Origin: Opisthorchis felineus
Lineage: Eukaryota; Platyhelminthes; Trematoda; Opisthorchiida; Opisthorchiidae
DNA length: 64,000 bases
Direction of reading: 5' to 3'
NCBI GenBank assembly: GCA_004794785.1
Contig: SJOL01006491.1
Coordinates: 649,041-713,040 of the forward strand
In this document: positions 26,000 to 38,600 of the stretch, in pieces
Layout: every line of letters begins with the position of its first letter
Numbering within the stretch: the first letter of the stretch is position 1
Notes under the pieces: model-generated
What the model saw: the letters and a program-made list of their open reading frames with translations, nothing else
Told to the model about the DNA's origin: nothing
Database searches by the model: none
Made by a program: the position numbers and the translations under genes

Positions 26000-27340
26000 T
26001 ATTTCCACACAGTGCCTAAAAGAAGTGATCGTATTGCACTAAGTTCATTCGCAAGTTCATGGAGCCTGTTGAAACTCCTAGTGTTTTATCTATGGCATTA
26101 TCACTGGCACTCAAATTTCTGTGGGACGCCAAATTGGAATTCACTGGGTGCTGTCCAGAAAATAGTGGGGTGTTTTAAGAATAGGTACGGCGGGCACTTT
26201 TCTAGTATTAGGGCAGACGCTCACACAGCCACTTATTGTCCTCCCCGTTAGTAGGCGTTTCTTTCGAGTTATTTGTATTTGGTTGGACCAAGCGCGTATA
26301 AGCTACTCCTTGATGAATTTTTTGTTGGACGTCTGTCGTCCTTTTTCAGTGCCTCGTCTACCATATTACATACCATACCTCTCCGCTCCATACGGAGCAA
26401 ACGTTTCTGTACTTGTCCTATGTGTTCTTACTAGCGTAGTGTGTCACTCAAATATTTCCTGTTTCCTGATACTACGAGTTCACACTACGCAATTGTAGTA
26501 CACTAAATGAACAACCAGAAGAACGAATATCTATCCCGTTACCACTAGTTTTACATCCCAACTTTGTTCGCTTGTATTTTGGCGCTCTACACTAGGGGCA
26601 GGTGTTCGTTCTAAGCCTTCACCATAAGTTAAGTAGGGGGAATTCTGCTTTTTTACAAACCGTGAAATCACTAGCCATTGAATATTGTCATGAAAAATAG
26701 AAACCCGACATTAGGTCTCGGGCGGAAGGACCTAGCAATTCTCAGCAGGCCAAAATAATAGCAGCATCGAGTGCCGGAAAAACGAATGATGTATTTCTAA
26801 AACAATTCACCAGCGGTTAATGACACTGGCAGAAATGGCTAAATCGCACAGTCACTGGCGCTCGTGCTTCAAAGCTTTCACCTTCACGCTTGGATACCCA
26901 ATTCCCGAACTAACTGAACACGCCATCGCCTCTGAAGTTTGACTGTATGTTCCACACTGTCCCGTTTTCCGGTGATCGAAACTGTAGCCACTGGAACCAG
27001 TATGCCTATGGTACACGGTTTATAGCTGATAAATGGATTGATTGATTTGCTTGGAGGAACTCGCCAAGTATGATAAAATTATTTGGACAGTGATTGATCC
27101 ACTTTTTAGAAATATCTTTGGAAGGATCCTTGAAGCACTAAGTTATGGTTTAGGTTAAGTTAGGTTTTATGCATCCACAGTACCTAGCAATCTCCATGAA
27201 GTCTCTTTAGGCTCATCTGTAAACTAGGTCAATACATAGGTCATTGATACGCCATCTAATGTGGCTTGGTGCCCACGAAACTGCTTACCTTCATCAGTTC
27301 TACAAAACACACTTTAGAACTTGATTATATTCTTTTCTAG
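26000..27340. other. Stretch without recognisable genes
   Basis: Frames at 26012-26251 and 26283-26498 (+) are open but show no family motif or good splice borders. No repeat family was recognised. Confidence 0.35.
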
Positions 27341-27519
27341 GTGGTAGATATGAAACGGTGATTTTGGTTGCTTTAGCTAACTTCCCTCATGGAAACATTG
27401 GAGTGAGTTTGGCACAGTCCGTCGGTGTACATAGCGCATACAACATTGTTACCGACCGAATACACCGATCCGTTGGCTCGAATCGATTTTCCGGTTCACT
27501 TGTGTCAGCATGGGAAGCA
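27341..27519 (+). CDS. Candidate internal exon, function unknown
   Basis: A pyrimidine-rich acceptor (TTATATTCTTTTCTAG) precedes 27341, and the frame is open in phase 1 through GRYETVILVALANFPHGNIG, SLAQSVG and SAYNIVTDRIHRSVGS. A GAAGCA|GTAAAT donor near 27519 would end it in phase 0. Otherwise it runs to TAG at 27541-27543. The hydrophobic-polar pattern is protein-like, but I do not recognise a domain, and no partner exon was linked to it. Confidence 0.3.
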
Positions 27520-27919
27520 GTAAATCCAACTTCAGTCATGTAGGCAGTGTTTACGAGTCAGTAATACAGATATGAGAAACATTGAACAGGAAAATTCATT
27601 AGGAAAACGTAATGTAGCGGACAAGGCCTGTTTGAAGAGGTTATTCATTTGAGATATGATAGAATCGCAATTTTTCTCCCATTCCTGCTTCTGATTTGGT
27701 TTTATGAGCAAGAAAGTGTAGTTTTTGGTCAGGGTGTGTAACTTAATGGATGAGTGCCTTTCTAACTTATGGGTTTTGGAAAAAGTTTGAAGTGGAAAAA
27801 GCCCACCGCGGAAAATTTGGTCTCCATGCGCAGTTGTCTTGAATTGCCGCGAATGTAGTTGTGCTCACAGTAGGTTATTACGTTTAGAAAAAAAAGGCCG
27901 ACGAAAGGCAGCAGTTAGA

Positions 27920-28060
27920 TATTCGTATTGCACTACTCGTAAGATCGCTGGAAATTTTTCGACAGCCCACGGCCGGTTTCGCCCTTCTTGGGGCTCATCA
28001 GGTAGGCGCAGTCCTCGAGTTTCCATCAACCTTATGTTCTAGTAGCAGTTAGATGTTTTG
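27920..28060 (-). mobile_element. HHR family A repeat, best-preserved copy
   Basis: It contains TACTCGTAAGATCGCTGGAA, TTTCGACAGCCCACGGCC, then the HHR and GTAGGCGCAGTC, TCGAGTTTCCATCAACCTTA. This is the reference copy used to compare family A members in the window. Confidence 0.65.
27964..28009 (-). ncRNA. Hammerhead ribozyme motif, family A (most complete core)
   Basis: On the minus strand: GCGCCTAC (helix I), CTGATGA, stem II GCCC-CAAGAA-GGGC (perfect), GAAA, stem III palindrome CCGG, then CC where U16.1-H is expected, then GTGGGC, which pairs with GCCTAC (one G-U). The catalytic core and stem II are consensus. The cleavage-site U is replaced by C, so this copy itself should be impaired. 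Sister copies keep GUA at that place (25101-25148 and 21816-21862). Confidence 0.75.
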
Positions 28061-30114
28061 CTTGACCAAATTCGCTGAAGTCTTGCTCGGCAATCTGCTT
28101 GGAACAGATAATTTGCAGGCCTTGCTTGTAAGTTTAAGGACTGCCAAGCGTCGGAGATCAGGCTGGGTATTACCGTTTCATAACTAAAATGCTGTTTCCT
28201 TTTAAAGAATTAGAATGCTCCGGTCATTGTCGTGCGGCTATCATCAGAAAACCACACTACCTGATTATGCCACGATCACATTTGTTCATAATTGCGGTCA
28301 AGAAGAGACTGGATCTGACCAAGGTTCGAAGGATTGTGCACCTCCATAACCCATTAAGCCATAATGTGGAGTCTCTCTCTCATATCTGGTTGGTCAGTGG
28401 GTAGAGGTCTGAATAACACAGTCTCGTGGTTCTCCAGGTTGGGGTTTGAAACAAGTTTGGTAACATTCTCCTTAAAAATGTAGGCTTCTCTGACGTTCCT
28501 ACGCAAACCACCACTGCCTTGAGTTTAGGTTTTCGAACCAAAGCTTTGACTGGGGATCCTGATCGTCCTTCCGTCCACATCTGGGCGCCCTAGCAGTATC
28601 TCAACTCATCTGCAACCAAGCAGTGCACAATTACAAATAATCTAATGCATTATCGGACGTCTTGTGGTTCCACCAGCCTGGCCACATTACTTTCTGCTTA
28701 CAGCGGGGTGGGTAAGCGAAAACAGGACACTATTGACGCTCCCTACTTCTTCTTCTTCCTCCACATATTCGCTGTTCTCCCTTTCCTTACCCCGTTTCTA
28801 GTGACATCTCCGTAGACTCATTATTAGCGACTGATAAGTCCGTTTACCGCCCACTGTCGCTAGCTGAAGCATCTAGAGTTGACTTGGCCACCACGATCGA
28901 GGACACTCCAGAATCATCCTTCTAACCCAAGGCTCAGTTCAGCAGCAGCATTTAACTTTCGCACTTTGGAATAAGCTGAAAACACACTGCTCTTGTATTA
29001 ACATTACCTCACTTTCTATTGATATCAGCTGTCCGTCTGAAAAGAGGTTTCAGGAACCAAGTAAGGCTGTGGAACTGGCCTATCCATCGGTTGTTGCTCA
29101 CTTATGGTTTCGCACCTCCAGCGAGTCCGAAACTGCTGCTACTGGTTGTGCGGTGGTTGGTGTTGTTTTATGTTACCCAGCTGAATTGGCTCTGGTTGGA
29201 TCGTTGCCCGTAAAAGGTCGCCAATATGCGCTTTCTCTGGCAACGTCCTTGAGGGCGTCCAGTAAACGCGTCGATAATGGTTGCCTCTTCATCATACCTG
29301 CTTATGTCTCGACAGACTGTAGCTCTGATACACTCAAAGACAGCTTTTAGAAGCATTGAGCGCCTTGTTGCAGCAGGCTGTTTGCCGGGGGTATGAATGC
29401 ACAAGTAGGTACACTTAGTGCTGCTGAGGCTAAATTGGGTGGTTGTTTAGGATCGAGACGCACGGACAACGGTGAACGCCTGATACAGTTATGTGTTGAT
29501 CACAGATGGTTTCGGTGCACTACTAACTTCTGAAACAACCAAAGCCGCTTGGCCACATGGCCTTCTCGCATGTGAGCCAGCCTCCAACACTGATAGGCAC
29601 CGCCATTAGCTTGGTGGACCCAGAAAGTTGAAGAGATGAAGCAGGCGAATGATTCTGGGAATGTGCCCAAACCATTTGAGCTGATTTGCGCAACAGAACC
29701 AAAGAAGCATCCGGTGAGCAAAACAACGACTGATAACAACAGCTCACCTATCTCCGAAATAGGCGACCACCTGAACACTCCGAAGAACTATTCAACGGGC
29801 CACTTACAGTTGCTCAACAGGTTTCTTAACTAGTGGCACAGCTCTGAAAACTGAATTTGGAACCTCCAACGGCTTTCGAAATGAGCGTCACCTGGCTGTT
29901 GGTTCTGACGAACTTCAACCCTCCCTGTCCCAAGGTGGCGAAATCCTCAATCGGCGCCTGTATAATTCATTTGCCTCTATCTGAGAGAAAGAGACCTTCC
30001 CAAATAGACCTTTCAAAAAAGATGCCCGATGTAAGTGTGGCAATCCCGAAGGATTTGGTTTAATACCCGTTTTAACCGGACTCTTGGCGGCACTTATTTT
30101 AACATTGTTTTACG
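28061..30114. other. Stretch without firm genes
   Basis: A tRNA-like head may lie at about 28385-28460 (GGTCAGTGGGTAGAGGTCTG ... GGTTGGGGTTTGAAAC), but the copy is too eroded to call. Overlapping frames on both strands at 29019-29404 and 29500-29833 are open without recognised motifs. Confidence 0.35.
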
Positions 30115-31530
30115 AAGGCGCTTGAAGAAGGGACCCGAGAACAACAAGCTGGATTCCGGCCGGAAAGGAGTTTTGTGGACCATATCTTCACACTCCGTCA
30201 AGTATTAGAGCAACGGCAGACGTATAGGTCTTGCTACTTCTCCAGTGCAAGAGTGTGTTATATTCTGTCGACGGGTTATTTCCCTTCACCAAGCTTACCC
30301 AACAGGGTGAACGCCAGACTTTCTTAAATATCAAACGCTGTTTGTATTAACGTACTTTTGGGAACCTGCTAGTGGGAGAGCTCTCCAAAAGCTTTTCTGC
30401 AAGCAGCGGTGTCCAACACTCAAAAGTCTTGTTAAATTTCGCCGTTAATGAGGTCATCAGGTCATCAGGTGAGCACCGGAAGGTGTCTTAAACCTCGCTT
30501 TTCAGATTTCTTCGAGGGAGAGCCTTGTTGACCTGGAATATTCGGACGACACTGTTCTCATTTTGAAAGAAGAGCAGAAAGGACACAGCGCTAGAAAAGC
30601 TGACTAAGGTCAACCGGTCCTTTGATATGTGCTTCGCGTCCACAAGGGGCAAAATCATGCTGTGGGACCTACAGTATTTTAACATGCCTCTAAGCATTCA
30701 AGGAGTAACACTGGAAGCTGTGTAAGGCTTTAATTATCTTGGAAGTTGCACTTCCTCTGACGTCAGTGTGACAGCCGAAGTGAACGCACGAATCGCAAAG
30801 GCCAGAATTGCTTCTGACAATTTGCTCTACTTGTGGCGCCAAAAAGTCATCTCAGTGGGTCTCAAAGGATACGTGTATTGTTGTACCGCTGGGGACTTGG
30901 CCACTCTGAGTGGAAGATCTGAAACAGCTTTAGGTCTTCGACCACCAACGTCTGAGAACTACTGCCAAAGCTGGCTGAAACTAACGAATTCTAAATATGG
31001 TGACCAGGGGAGGAGTTCCGGATAAAGAAGAGGATGCTTCACTCAAAGAATGCATCCAGGATTGCAAACCAAGCTGGCTGAGCCATGGGTTACGCAAGCT
31101 AAGTTACCATCAGCTGAGACGACAGCTGCTTTCAGTGAGTATTTCGGAGCGGGGAAAACCTAGAGGTGGACAGAATTTGGCACGAGAGAAGGGAAAGAAG
31201 GATGGTACGAAAAGTTTCGGCGCCTATGGTACTGTCCACTTTCCCGGATTAGGTTCTCGTGACCCGCCCTGTGATTGGCTGGGGACAATGAAAGATTCGG
31301 CGGTTCCAATGGCTTTTGTGGCGTCAGTTCCTATCCAGATAGTCTGACTGAGTAATGGAGGTACAGGCACCTGGAATGTTTGTTGTAAGCTAGCCCGAGG
31401 TTCGCCACCCTGCCCTATTTCTTTCTTCTTTCCATTACAATGCTTTGTTCAAATAAATTGATACGGTTTTATGGCAGTGAATCACCAGTGTCTTCATATT
31501 CTGTTGATGTTAATAATAATAATAATGATG
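30115..31530 (+). mobile_element. 5'-truncated LINE (RTE/SR2-like) with reverse-transcriptase remnant
   Basis: Starting near 30117 a broken frame reads EQQAGFRPERSFVDHIFTLR then QVLEQR, the usual reverse-transcriptase opening of flatworm endonuclease-RT LINEs. At 30525-30580 it reads VDLEYSDDTVLILKEEQK; the YSDD box (30539-30550) is the catalytic YxDD. Later blocks are EVNARIAKARIASDNLLYLW (30778 on), VFDHQRLR (about 30935), and the tail SHGLRKLS...RGKPRGGQNLAREKGKKDGT...FPGLGSRDPPCDWLGTMKD (31079-31300). The 3' end has AATAAATTG (about 31453) and a short TAA repeat (31512-31524), typical of this group. Several stops and frameshifts, and the lack of endonuclease, make it a dead copy. The clade name is tentative. 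Confidence 0.85.
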
Positions 31531-32060
31531 ACGGCGTGAGTCGGTACCGTTCCACCGATTAACATCCAATCTACCATTTCCTTGAGTAAAACTTAGTTCA
31601 TGTCCGCTATTTTCAAAGCTAGTGAAGAGTCGAATCGGCCAAAGATGTGACTTGTTGGCACCAATACTTACCCTTTCAAGTACCTGCACCTTACCCAAGA
31701 AGTAATATGCCTATTTCTTGTTTTTTTCAGTCAGGTTTAGTTTGCTTTTGAAGAAGTAATCCCATGTTTATCAGAGGTCAGCTCGATGCCACTTCATTCA
31801 CAACTTTGCGCGCTGTTCAACTGAATCAGGGCGGTGTAGTTTACTGAGGTCTTTTTGCTACCAAACTGACAGGCAAGTGCTTAGCCAATATTTTCGCTCC
31901 TACTTAATTTAAGTCGGTTCATCTATTACCTATTGGAAGGACAGTTTGGCTGATGCAGAGGAAACGTTTCTAACGTATTTACAGATGTATGGTAAAATAA
32001 CCGGTTTTCATGTGTCGTTCAGTTCTGAACACTAATGACAAAATATACTTCTGATTTCAG
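31531..32060 (+). other. Upstream region of the EGF-like gene
   Basis: No coding exon was recognised. It ends in the acceptor TTCTGATTTCAG directly before the ATG at 32061. No TATA-like promoter is claimed. Confidence 0.4.
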
Positions 32061-32661
32061 ATGGTGAAACACACCATATTGTCGATTCTCCTTGTCAGCG
32101 TTACACTCCGTGTTTTTTACTGCTTTCCGGACTGTAAACCCAAAGAAATCAAACATAATCTTGGTGAACCATGGAAATTGGACCCTTTCAAATACGTCAA
32201 TTTTATGTACGGATATTCACCGGATTTCCTCGGGGGTCTTATTGGAACAGTCCTAATGGAAGAGTTTCCATGCAAATTGAATGCACACAGCAAGGCGTGT
32301 AAATTTTTTATTATACCGAAATACTGTCATCTGGATTTGAAACTCCGAAAAAACCTGACCAGTACTAGTGACCGTGCCCAGTGCCCACCACCATTCTTGA
32401 AGTTAACTCCCAAAGATGTACAGAGAGAGAAAAGTTGGCTGATTAAGAGCGCAGTGACGGGACACGTGGGACAGTATGACACGACGCGAATCACGAAACT
32501 GGAGAGCTTCTTTGAGCAGTGCATTGCAAATTGCACCGGATTGAGGGTAATTGCTGGAACAAAGCATTGTGACCTACTCAGCTTTGTGAACCTCCTGAGT
32601 GAGGGAAGGAAGTTGCAGTCAAACCAGTTGTCGTGGGATATGTCAGCTGAAAATATCTACG
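32061..32661 (+). CDS. Exon 1: signal peptide and N-terminal ectodomain
   Basis: ATG at 32061 follows an AG acceptor with no gap and opens a 200-residue frame, ending at TACG|GTGAGT (phase 1). Residues 1 to about 21 (MVKHTILSILLVSVTLRVFY) form a classic signal peptide, with cleavage likely near the following CF. The rest contains about ten cysteines, including PDCKPKE, EEFPCKLN, ACKFFIIPKYC, AQCPPPF, FEQCIANCTG and KHCDLL, with glycosylation sites at NLT and NCT. That suggests a disulfide-bonded extracellular domain, which I do not recognise. Reading on without splicing reaches TGA at 32717. Confidence 0.7.
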
Positions 32662-35600
32662 GTGAGTCTTGTGGGTGCCTCATGGCTAGACATACGCATT
32701 TTGCAATGAAACCATGAGGGTGCTTCGATATTCAAGTCATTTTTACAGCTTCCCAATCCTCCAATTAGGGGCTATCACGAAGAATGCGGTGTGGAACTCC
32801 ACCAACAAAGCTTACCACTAGTTATTGGGATACAGTGCCTCTGCTAAGGGCGATTTCCATGATGACTGTAGAGAAGACTGATGCTTCTTCCCCTGGTACG
32901 ATAAGCGCAAAGAGTACTAGAAAGTTTTAGGTAACCCGGATAGGGAGAAGAATACATAGTTTAGTGTTTTGGATGTTTTAGCACATGTGATATTCATATC
33001 CGAACTTGAATGCCGATCAACCACCTCATCCAAATATTTCTACTTTCAAACGCAGGTCCGTGAACAGATTTACCCTAATCCAGTAGCCACAGAAGTTCGC
33101 CGTTTGATGAACCTGGAGTTACGCCAGGTAGTATGTTTCCTGTAGCACTGTAAATATTTTTGTTATTGTCATTTACTAAAGCACTAGAGTTGTTCCAACT
33201 CGCAAAACACGAATGTGACGTCCGAATTCACGCGATACTCGGTAGGAACCTGTTTGAATGTGTCCTCGCTTCAGGCTACAATTTTAGGGTGTGCAGGAAC
33301 TGAATCGGTCTAACGAAAATGCATTTCATGACACAAGCGAGCGTTCGCAGTTCAAACTGGTGGGAAAAAGTGTTTCCTCTATGCAAGAAACACCACTCAA
33401 GAGCACACTATCAGTGTACCCTATTGAAAACGGAAACTCTTCCTCAGCTTTGCACTTTGCAAGATTTCTGAATGAGCACGACAAAACTGATCAGCGACCG
33501 TTGTTTGATCTAGGTGACCAACACACCTAAAAACACTTTTCACTTGACCGTAATAAGAAACCGAATGACAGAAATCTTGATGTCTTTTTAAGCCACAGTA
33601 GAGCGCCTTTTGCAGTTAACTAGTATATCAGTATCAGAGACTGCACTTGTTGATGGCAGAAAGCAAGTCATGGTATCTATTGCAGAGCCATTGAGAGGAA
33701 AACAAATACAAAAGACGTTTACAATAAATGTTTCGGTAAATATAATATATATATATATACAATATATCTCATAAAATTAATCGACACGGTGGTCGAGGAT
33801 TCTTCTAGGCATAATATTGGAGCTCTAAATGAAACCACCCATTTCCAAATATATACCTTCCCTGCATGGTCAGTGAAGTGCGATATCAGTTCGTGCATGA
33901 AACACCAGACAAACCCGATAAAATTTTTTGTATCAAGATTTTTACACCAAAAATAGGGTTGGGGTTCTCACTAGAGCCCATGATCAAAACGGTGAAGGAT
34001 TACATTGCTTGCTTGAAGTCTGAAATGATCTAACGATGCTTCTGATGCAGTTGTGTGGAAGAATCATTGTGGATGATCTATTGGCAACGAAACCGTGGAA
34101 CTCAGCAGCGAGTTAGGAAAACTAGCCTTGTAGTGGTCAAACTAGGGTTGATAGTGTGAGAAGATTTTGGCGTTTTTGACGACTCGTTCTTCGCGTAACT
34201 GAGGCCGATCTATGCGGAAGACCCTAGAAGTGCTGTACAGTGGTTTCATTTTTATTGGTAATCAACAGCAGGACACAGATCACAAAACTTCGGTAGGAAG
34301 TTTCGAACCAGCGAGCTTCCAGTTAGTAATTTGAGCATGTAGCCTTCCGGCCACGAGTTGATCAGCAGCGTGATAAATTGCCAGTTAGGCAGGACAAAGT
34401 GCCACTCATTATTTGGTCACGGAAACCACATCAAGTGGTCACATATTAACCGACTCCTCGAGCGACGACTTCTCAGATTGAAGCCCCACTTATCCTTCCC
34501 CTGAGCTGCTTATGATATATAGCTCAGAAGATAAATAAATTCACACGATGAGTGAAACGTTCAGCCGAGAAGACCACGTATGTGACCACATGCTGTGAAT
34601 TCACTGGTTGAAGATGAGGGCGCTGTATCCCACCTAAGTACGTGTTAACCATAATTCTGATCAGCCGCTCATGGGCAGACGATTAAGTCATGTGACTACT
34701 GGCCGAGAGGTTGTGAGTTCGAAACTGAGTTTCGTCAGCTGCGCACTTCTGATGATTCCCAACAAGGATGAAACAACCATACAGTTATTCTTGACTTTTC
34801 AGCATAGATTGCCTTCGCTTACAGGACAAATTCTACTTTAAACTAATGAAGCGAAACCTAACCTGGGATGTCGAAGAGTTTTCAGCAGCCTTACCAGTAG
34901 TTTATTCCGTCTAAACCTAGATTTAATTTTTAATTTATTAGCATAGAACTTTGGCTTTTGGCTGCTTTTGACAACAGTACCCACAACTATTTCGCTTGAC
35001 TTTCTATCCTTTCTTATTCACATCACAGGCTTGTACCTCTATTGGTTGTGCAGTTTCGCTTGGTCCAAACTTCAGCAGGCAAACACAGTTGATATGGGAC
35101 TACTCGCCCTATGTCCAAATCCATGTTCCCTTCGTCGTGGGGTCTGTGCTCGCGTGCCAGACAGTCTTCCTGTCGTTCGCAGCAGTCCAGTAATGTATGC
35201 GATAAGTGAAAGCAACTGCATTCATTTGGGGACAGACTTAATGAAAGACAACTTCGAGTGCCTTTGTAAACCAGTGAGCTTTAATCGGATGTTGGCATAA
35301 GTTCCTTATTGATTTTGACATGTCTGTACATTTATTTGGGAAATTTTGACGCCAGTTATGAAAACTTTGTCTAGTATTTTAATCACCGTACCGTAAACTC
35401 CCCGAACTAAACCTGTGGCGATATAGGCATTTAAGCAGATGTGAAAGGTGTATATCCAGTTTATTTAGAGAAGGCAGTTCACATTAAGCCGACTTGTTTT
35501 CTTGGGGGAAGTTTAAGTCTTGTGGGTGAATTTGTTTTTACAGTAAAAATTAACTTGGGATCGTTCGCGTCTTGCTAGTAGGTCAAATAAGAAGTTAACT

Positions 35601-38600
35601 TGATCAGTATAATGCAGACCAGATACTGGCTGATAGTTCAAAAACGCAACTTCCGGTGTAATAGGCGGATGGCACAACTCAGGATCATATATTTTCAGTC
35701 GCTCAACTTGCAACCCTCATATTATTAGTACCATTATGATCCAGCGGCCTTTCTTTACCCCATTAACAGGGCTACAAATGGAGTCAAGAGAACAAACAGT
35801 GCAATAAGATAGATTTATGTGCGGAAGATACAAATCTGTATAATCTTGGATTGCTGTCAGAGGAGGAACGGTTATGTTCCTCCGTTGGGACACTTCGCTG
35901 CGTTGCCTTACAATCCCAACCCCTGAAGCGACCGTATCATTACGAGTTGGAAGAGCAGTACTCAAGAGACTTACAATTGGTTTCCAATCACCATTGCGTG
36001 TGCCGCCCCGGGTACATGGGATATCGATGTCACCGACTTCGCGACGCATGTATCGAGGTTAGTTTGCTGGTGCACATGTATCTGTCCAGCGCGTAGACTT
36101 GATAAGTCCTTGTGCATTCAAAACAAATGCATTTCAGTGGTAGCGGTTGTTCTATGAAATATCGTGAGTTGGTCCAATTATAAGTACCCGTCTACAAGTA
36201 TTCACTGAGGGAATCCAAAGGCGTTTATCCATTTGCATTACACAAATAAATCATGAATACCGGATAAGCGAGCAAAATTTACCAACACGAAAGAAACTAC
36301 CGTATGTTCATGCGAAAACTTCAGGGTTTCAGACGACATCACTGAATCTATCATGTTATTTGGATGCAAGTATTACCCACGTTCACCGGAACCAACACCT
36401 TAAAACTGACAAGCCTATCGGAACTTGGCAAATAAAGTGCACAGTTTCATTGCGAAGTATGCCGTTATGTTGCACGTTTGTTACAAGTAACTGTTTTGAG
36501 AGCCGATTGAAAAATTGAAATAATTAGTTGCGATTTTGTCACTTAAAAAATCATACAGTTTTTCCTGAAAACCTATCAGCCACAAAGGCATAAATCTTGT
36601 GACCTAGAAACTTAGCTCGAACTGACAAAGCTGTAGGCTAGAGAAGTGTCACAAAAGTACAAAATTATTTATAGCCCCTGGAAACTCGACTGTAAAACCA
36701 AGAAACGGAATCACCGTTGCAAACGTTTTTGAAATAGTTGTTAGGATGCGGAGGATGTCTTCTGCTGGATCTCCATTGCATCGTTTTCAGGGCCGCTATT
36801 CTTAGAAATAACAATGTCGACTTGAGTATACGTAAACGAACAAACTCTCATACACCAGGAAACATGGTTGTAATTCTGTCGTGGAATAATCTGACGGCTA
36901 AAGAAGTATTTCTTGTAAGTTATCGGCTTTGCATGTAAATATTTCACTGTTTCGAAGGCCACCAAAGAGGCGAATAATTGCGCAGCAATTGATTAAGCAG
37001 TAGCCAAAAGGTCAACGGACACGTGAATCACTAAAGTGAGGTCGATAAACCACCTCCGATGAAGATGATGACACTGAATCTAACATTCACTAATATGAAT
37101 AAAATTTTGTCGAGTACGATACAGAAGTCCGTGGAAATCCGCCTTATCCTGTTAATTCTCCAGCTGGGTTGGCAGAGTGAACTGTCGCTTACATCATTAT
37201 TTACAACTAAGAAATCATCAACTATTGTTTTCACACTGAGTTCCTGAGTGTAGATAGCTTCTGCGGCTTTCTAGTGAACTGTCAAATGTATCCCTGTTCC
37301 TCTTGATGGATCCTTTGAAAACAATTCGAGCAGACAATGTTTGGTTGATGCTGGAACTGCTCTATGAGCTCACTAAGTTTATTTCCTCTTCAGTCAAGAT
37401 GATATCATTAGTGCGTCATTGAGTGCAGGAGCGGTGACCCAAAAATTCAGGGCAGCGGGGTGTTACTCGCCGGTGAAATTACATATACTTTTTGTGTTGT
37501 TTCGCACACAATTTGCGTGACATCTAATTACTGTTTCCCTAATCAGAGCGAAACTGTCGGACATCCACCTGGCAATAGCGCTTGTCGAACATTCTTGGGC
37601 AATAAATGCAATTCAGTGGTAGGAACCAATCGATATCACTGCGATTGTTTGGGTCAATCGAAGCAGAACGGGTCATTGCCATTTGCAAACTGTTATTTGC
37701 AGAAAACTATATGTGACGAGGTGAGTGGTGTTTTTATTTTTTTCTGGGGTTTCCAACTTTTTCTGACGACCTCCAACTGTCATGGAAACAATTTGGTACC
37801 GGTCGCTCAGTGAGACAGAGGGTACCCATAAAAACAATAAATCTCGTGATTGGGGTGAAAGATACACTGATATGATGATTGCCATTAGTTTCAATTTTAT
37901 GATAAACCGGACGTTTAATTTTCAATAAACTACCTAAGAAGCAGTTGCAAGCAAGAAGATGCCCAGAATTTTTAAACTGCAAACAATTTGGTCCCAATAA
38001 ATTTACGGTTTTTTGGATTCAAGGTTTTTGTAGATTAATTTATCTTTAAGTATCCATTTGTCTGCATGGCTCCAGTTGGCAATACGGAATTCGCACCTGA
38101 CAAATCATAAGAGACTTTTCCGCGGGGTATATTTCAAATGACTCATTTAAGTGTGTTTGCAGCATAGTTCGACCAGATAGAGCGAAGTCATGTGAAAGAA
38201 GAATGAGGAAAATCCACACTGTTACGATGTATTCCCTCAGAGTGGAACACACACTTGGTGTAACATTACCAAAGTTTACCTGACATTCGAAACAGAGTAA
38301 ACGTTCGTGCAATAATTCGATATTAACTCCAAGTTTACATCTGCATTATTGACAATATTAACAGTATACTTTTTGTGTGCACCTCTGACAACCTTTGTAA
38401 GTTAGTCAACACCCTGTGTATACGTGATAGTAGTCTGCACGTTTGAACGCAGATTTTTTTTGGGTAGCTCTCTTATCATAGCAATATTGCAACCGTATCT
38501 ACCCAGACCACATAGTACTTTAAAAAGTTGTAATAAAGCATCACAAAGCGTGTTAAACTTATGCTTCAATGAATGTTCCAACACAGGTCAGCAAATTATT

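Noticed and set aside
27280..27315. Minus-strand CTGATGA near 27297
   Set aside because: No GAAA at the right distance and no stem II.
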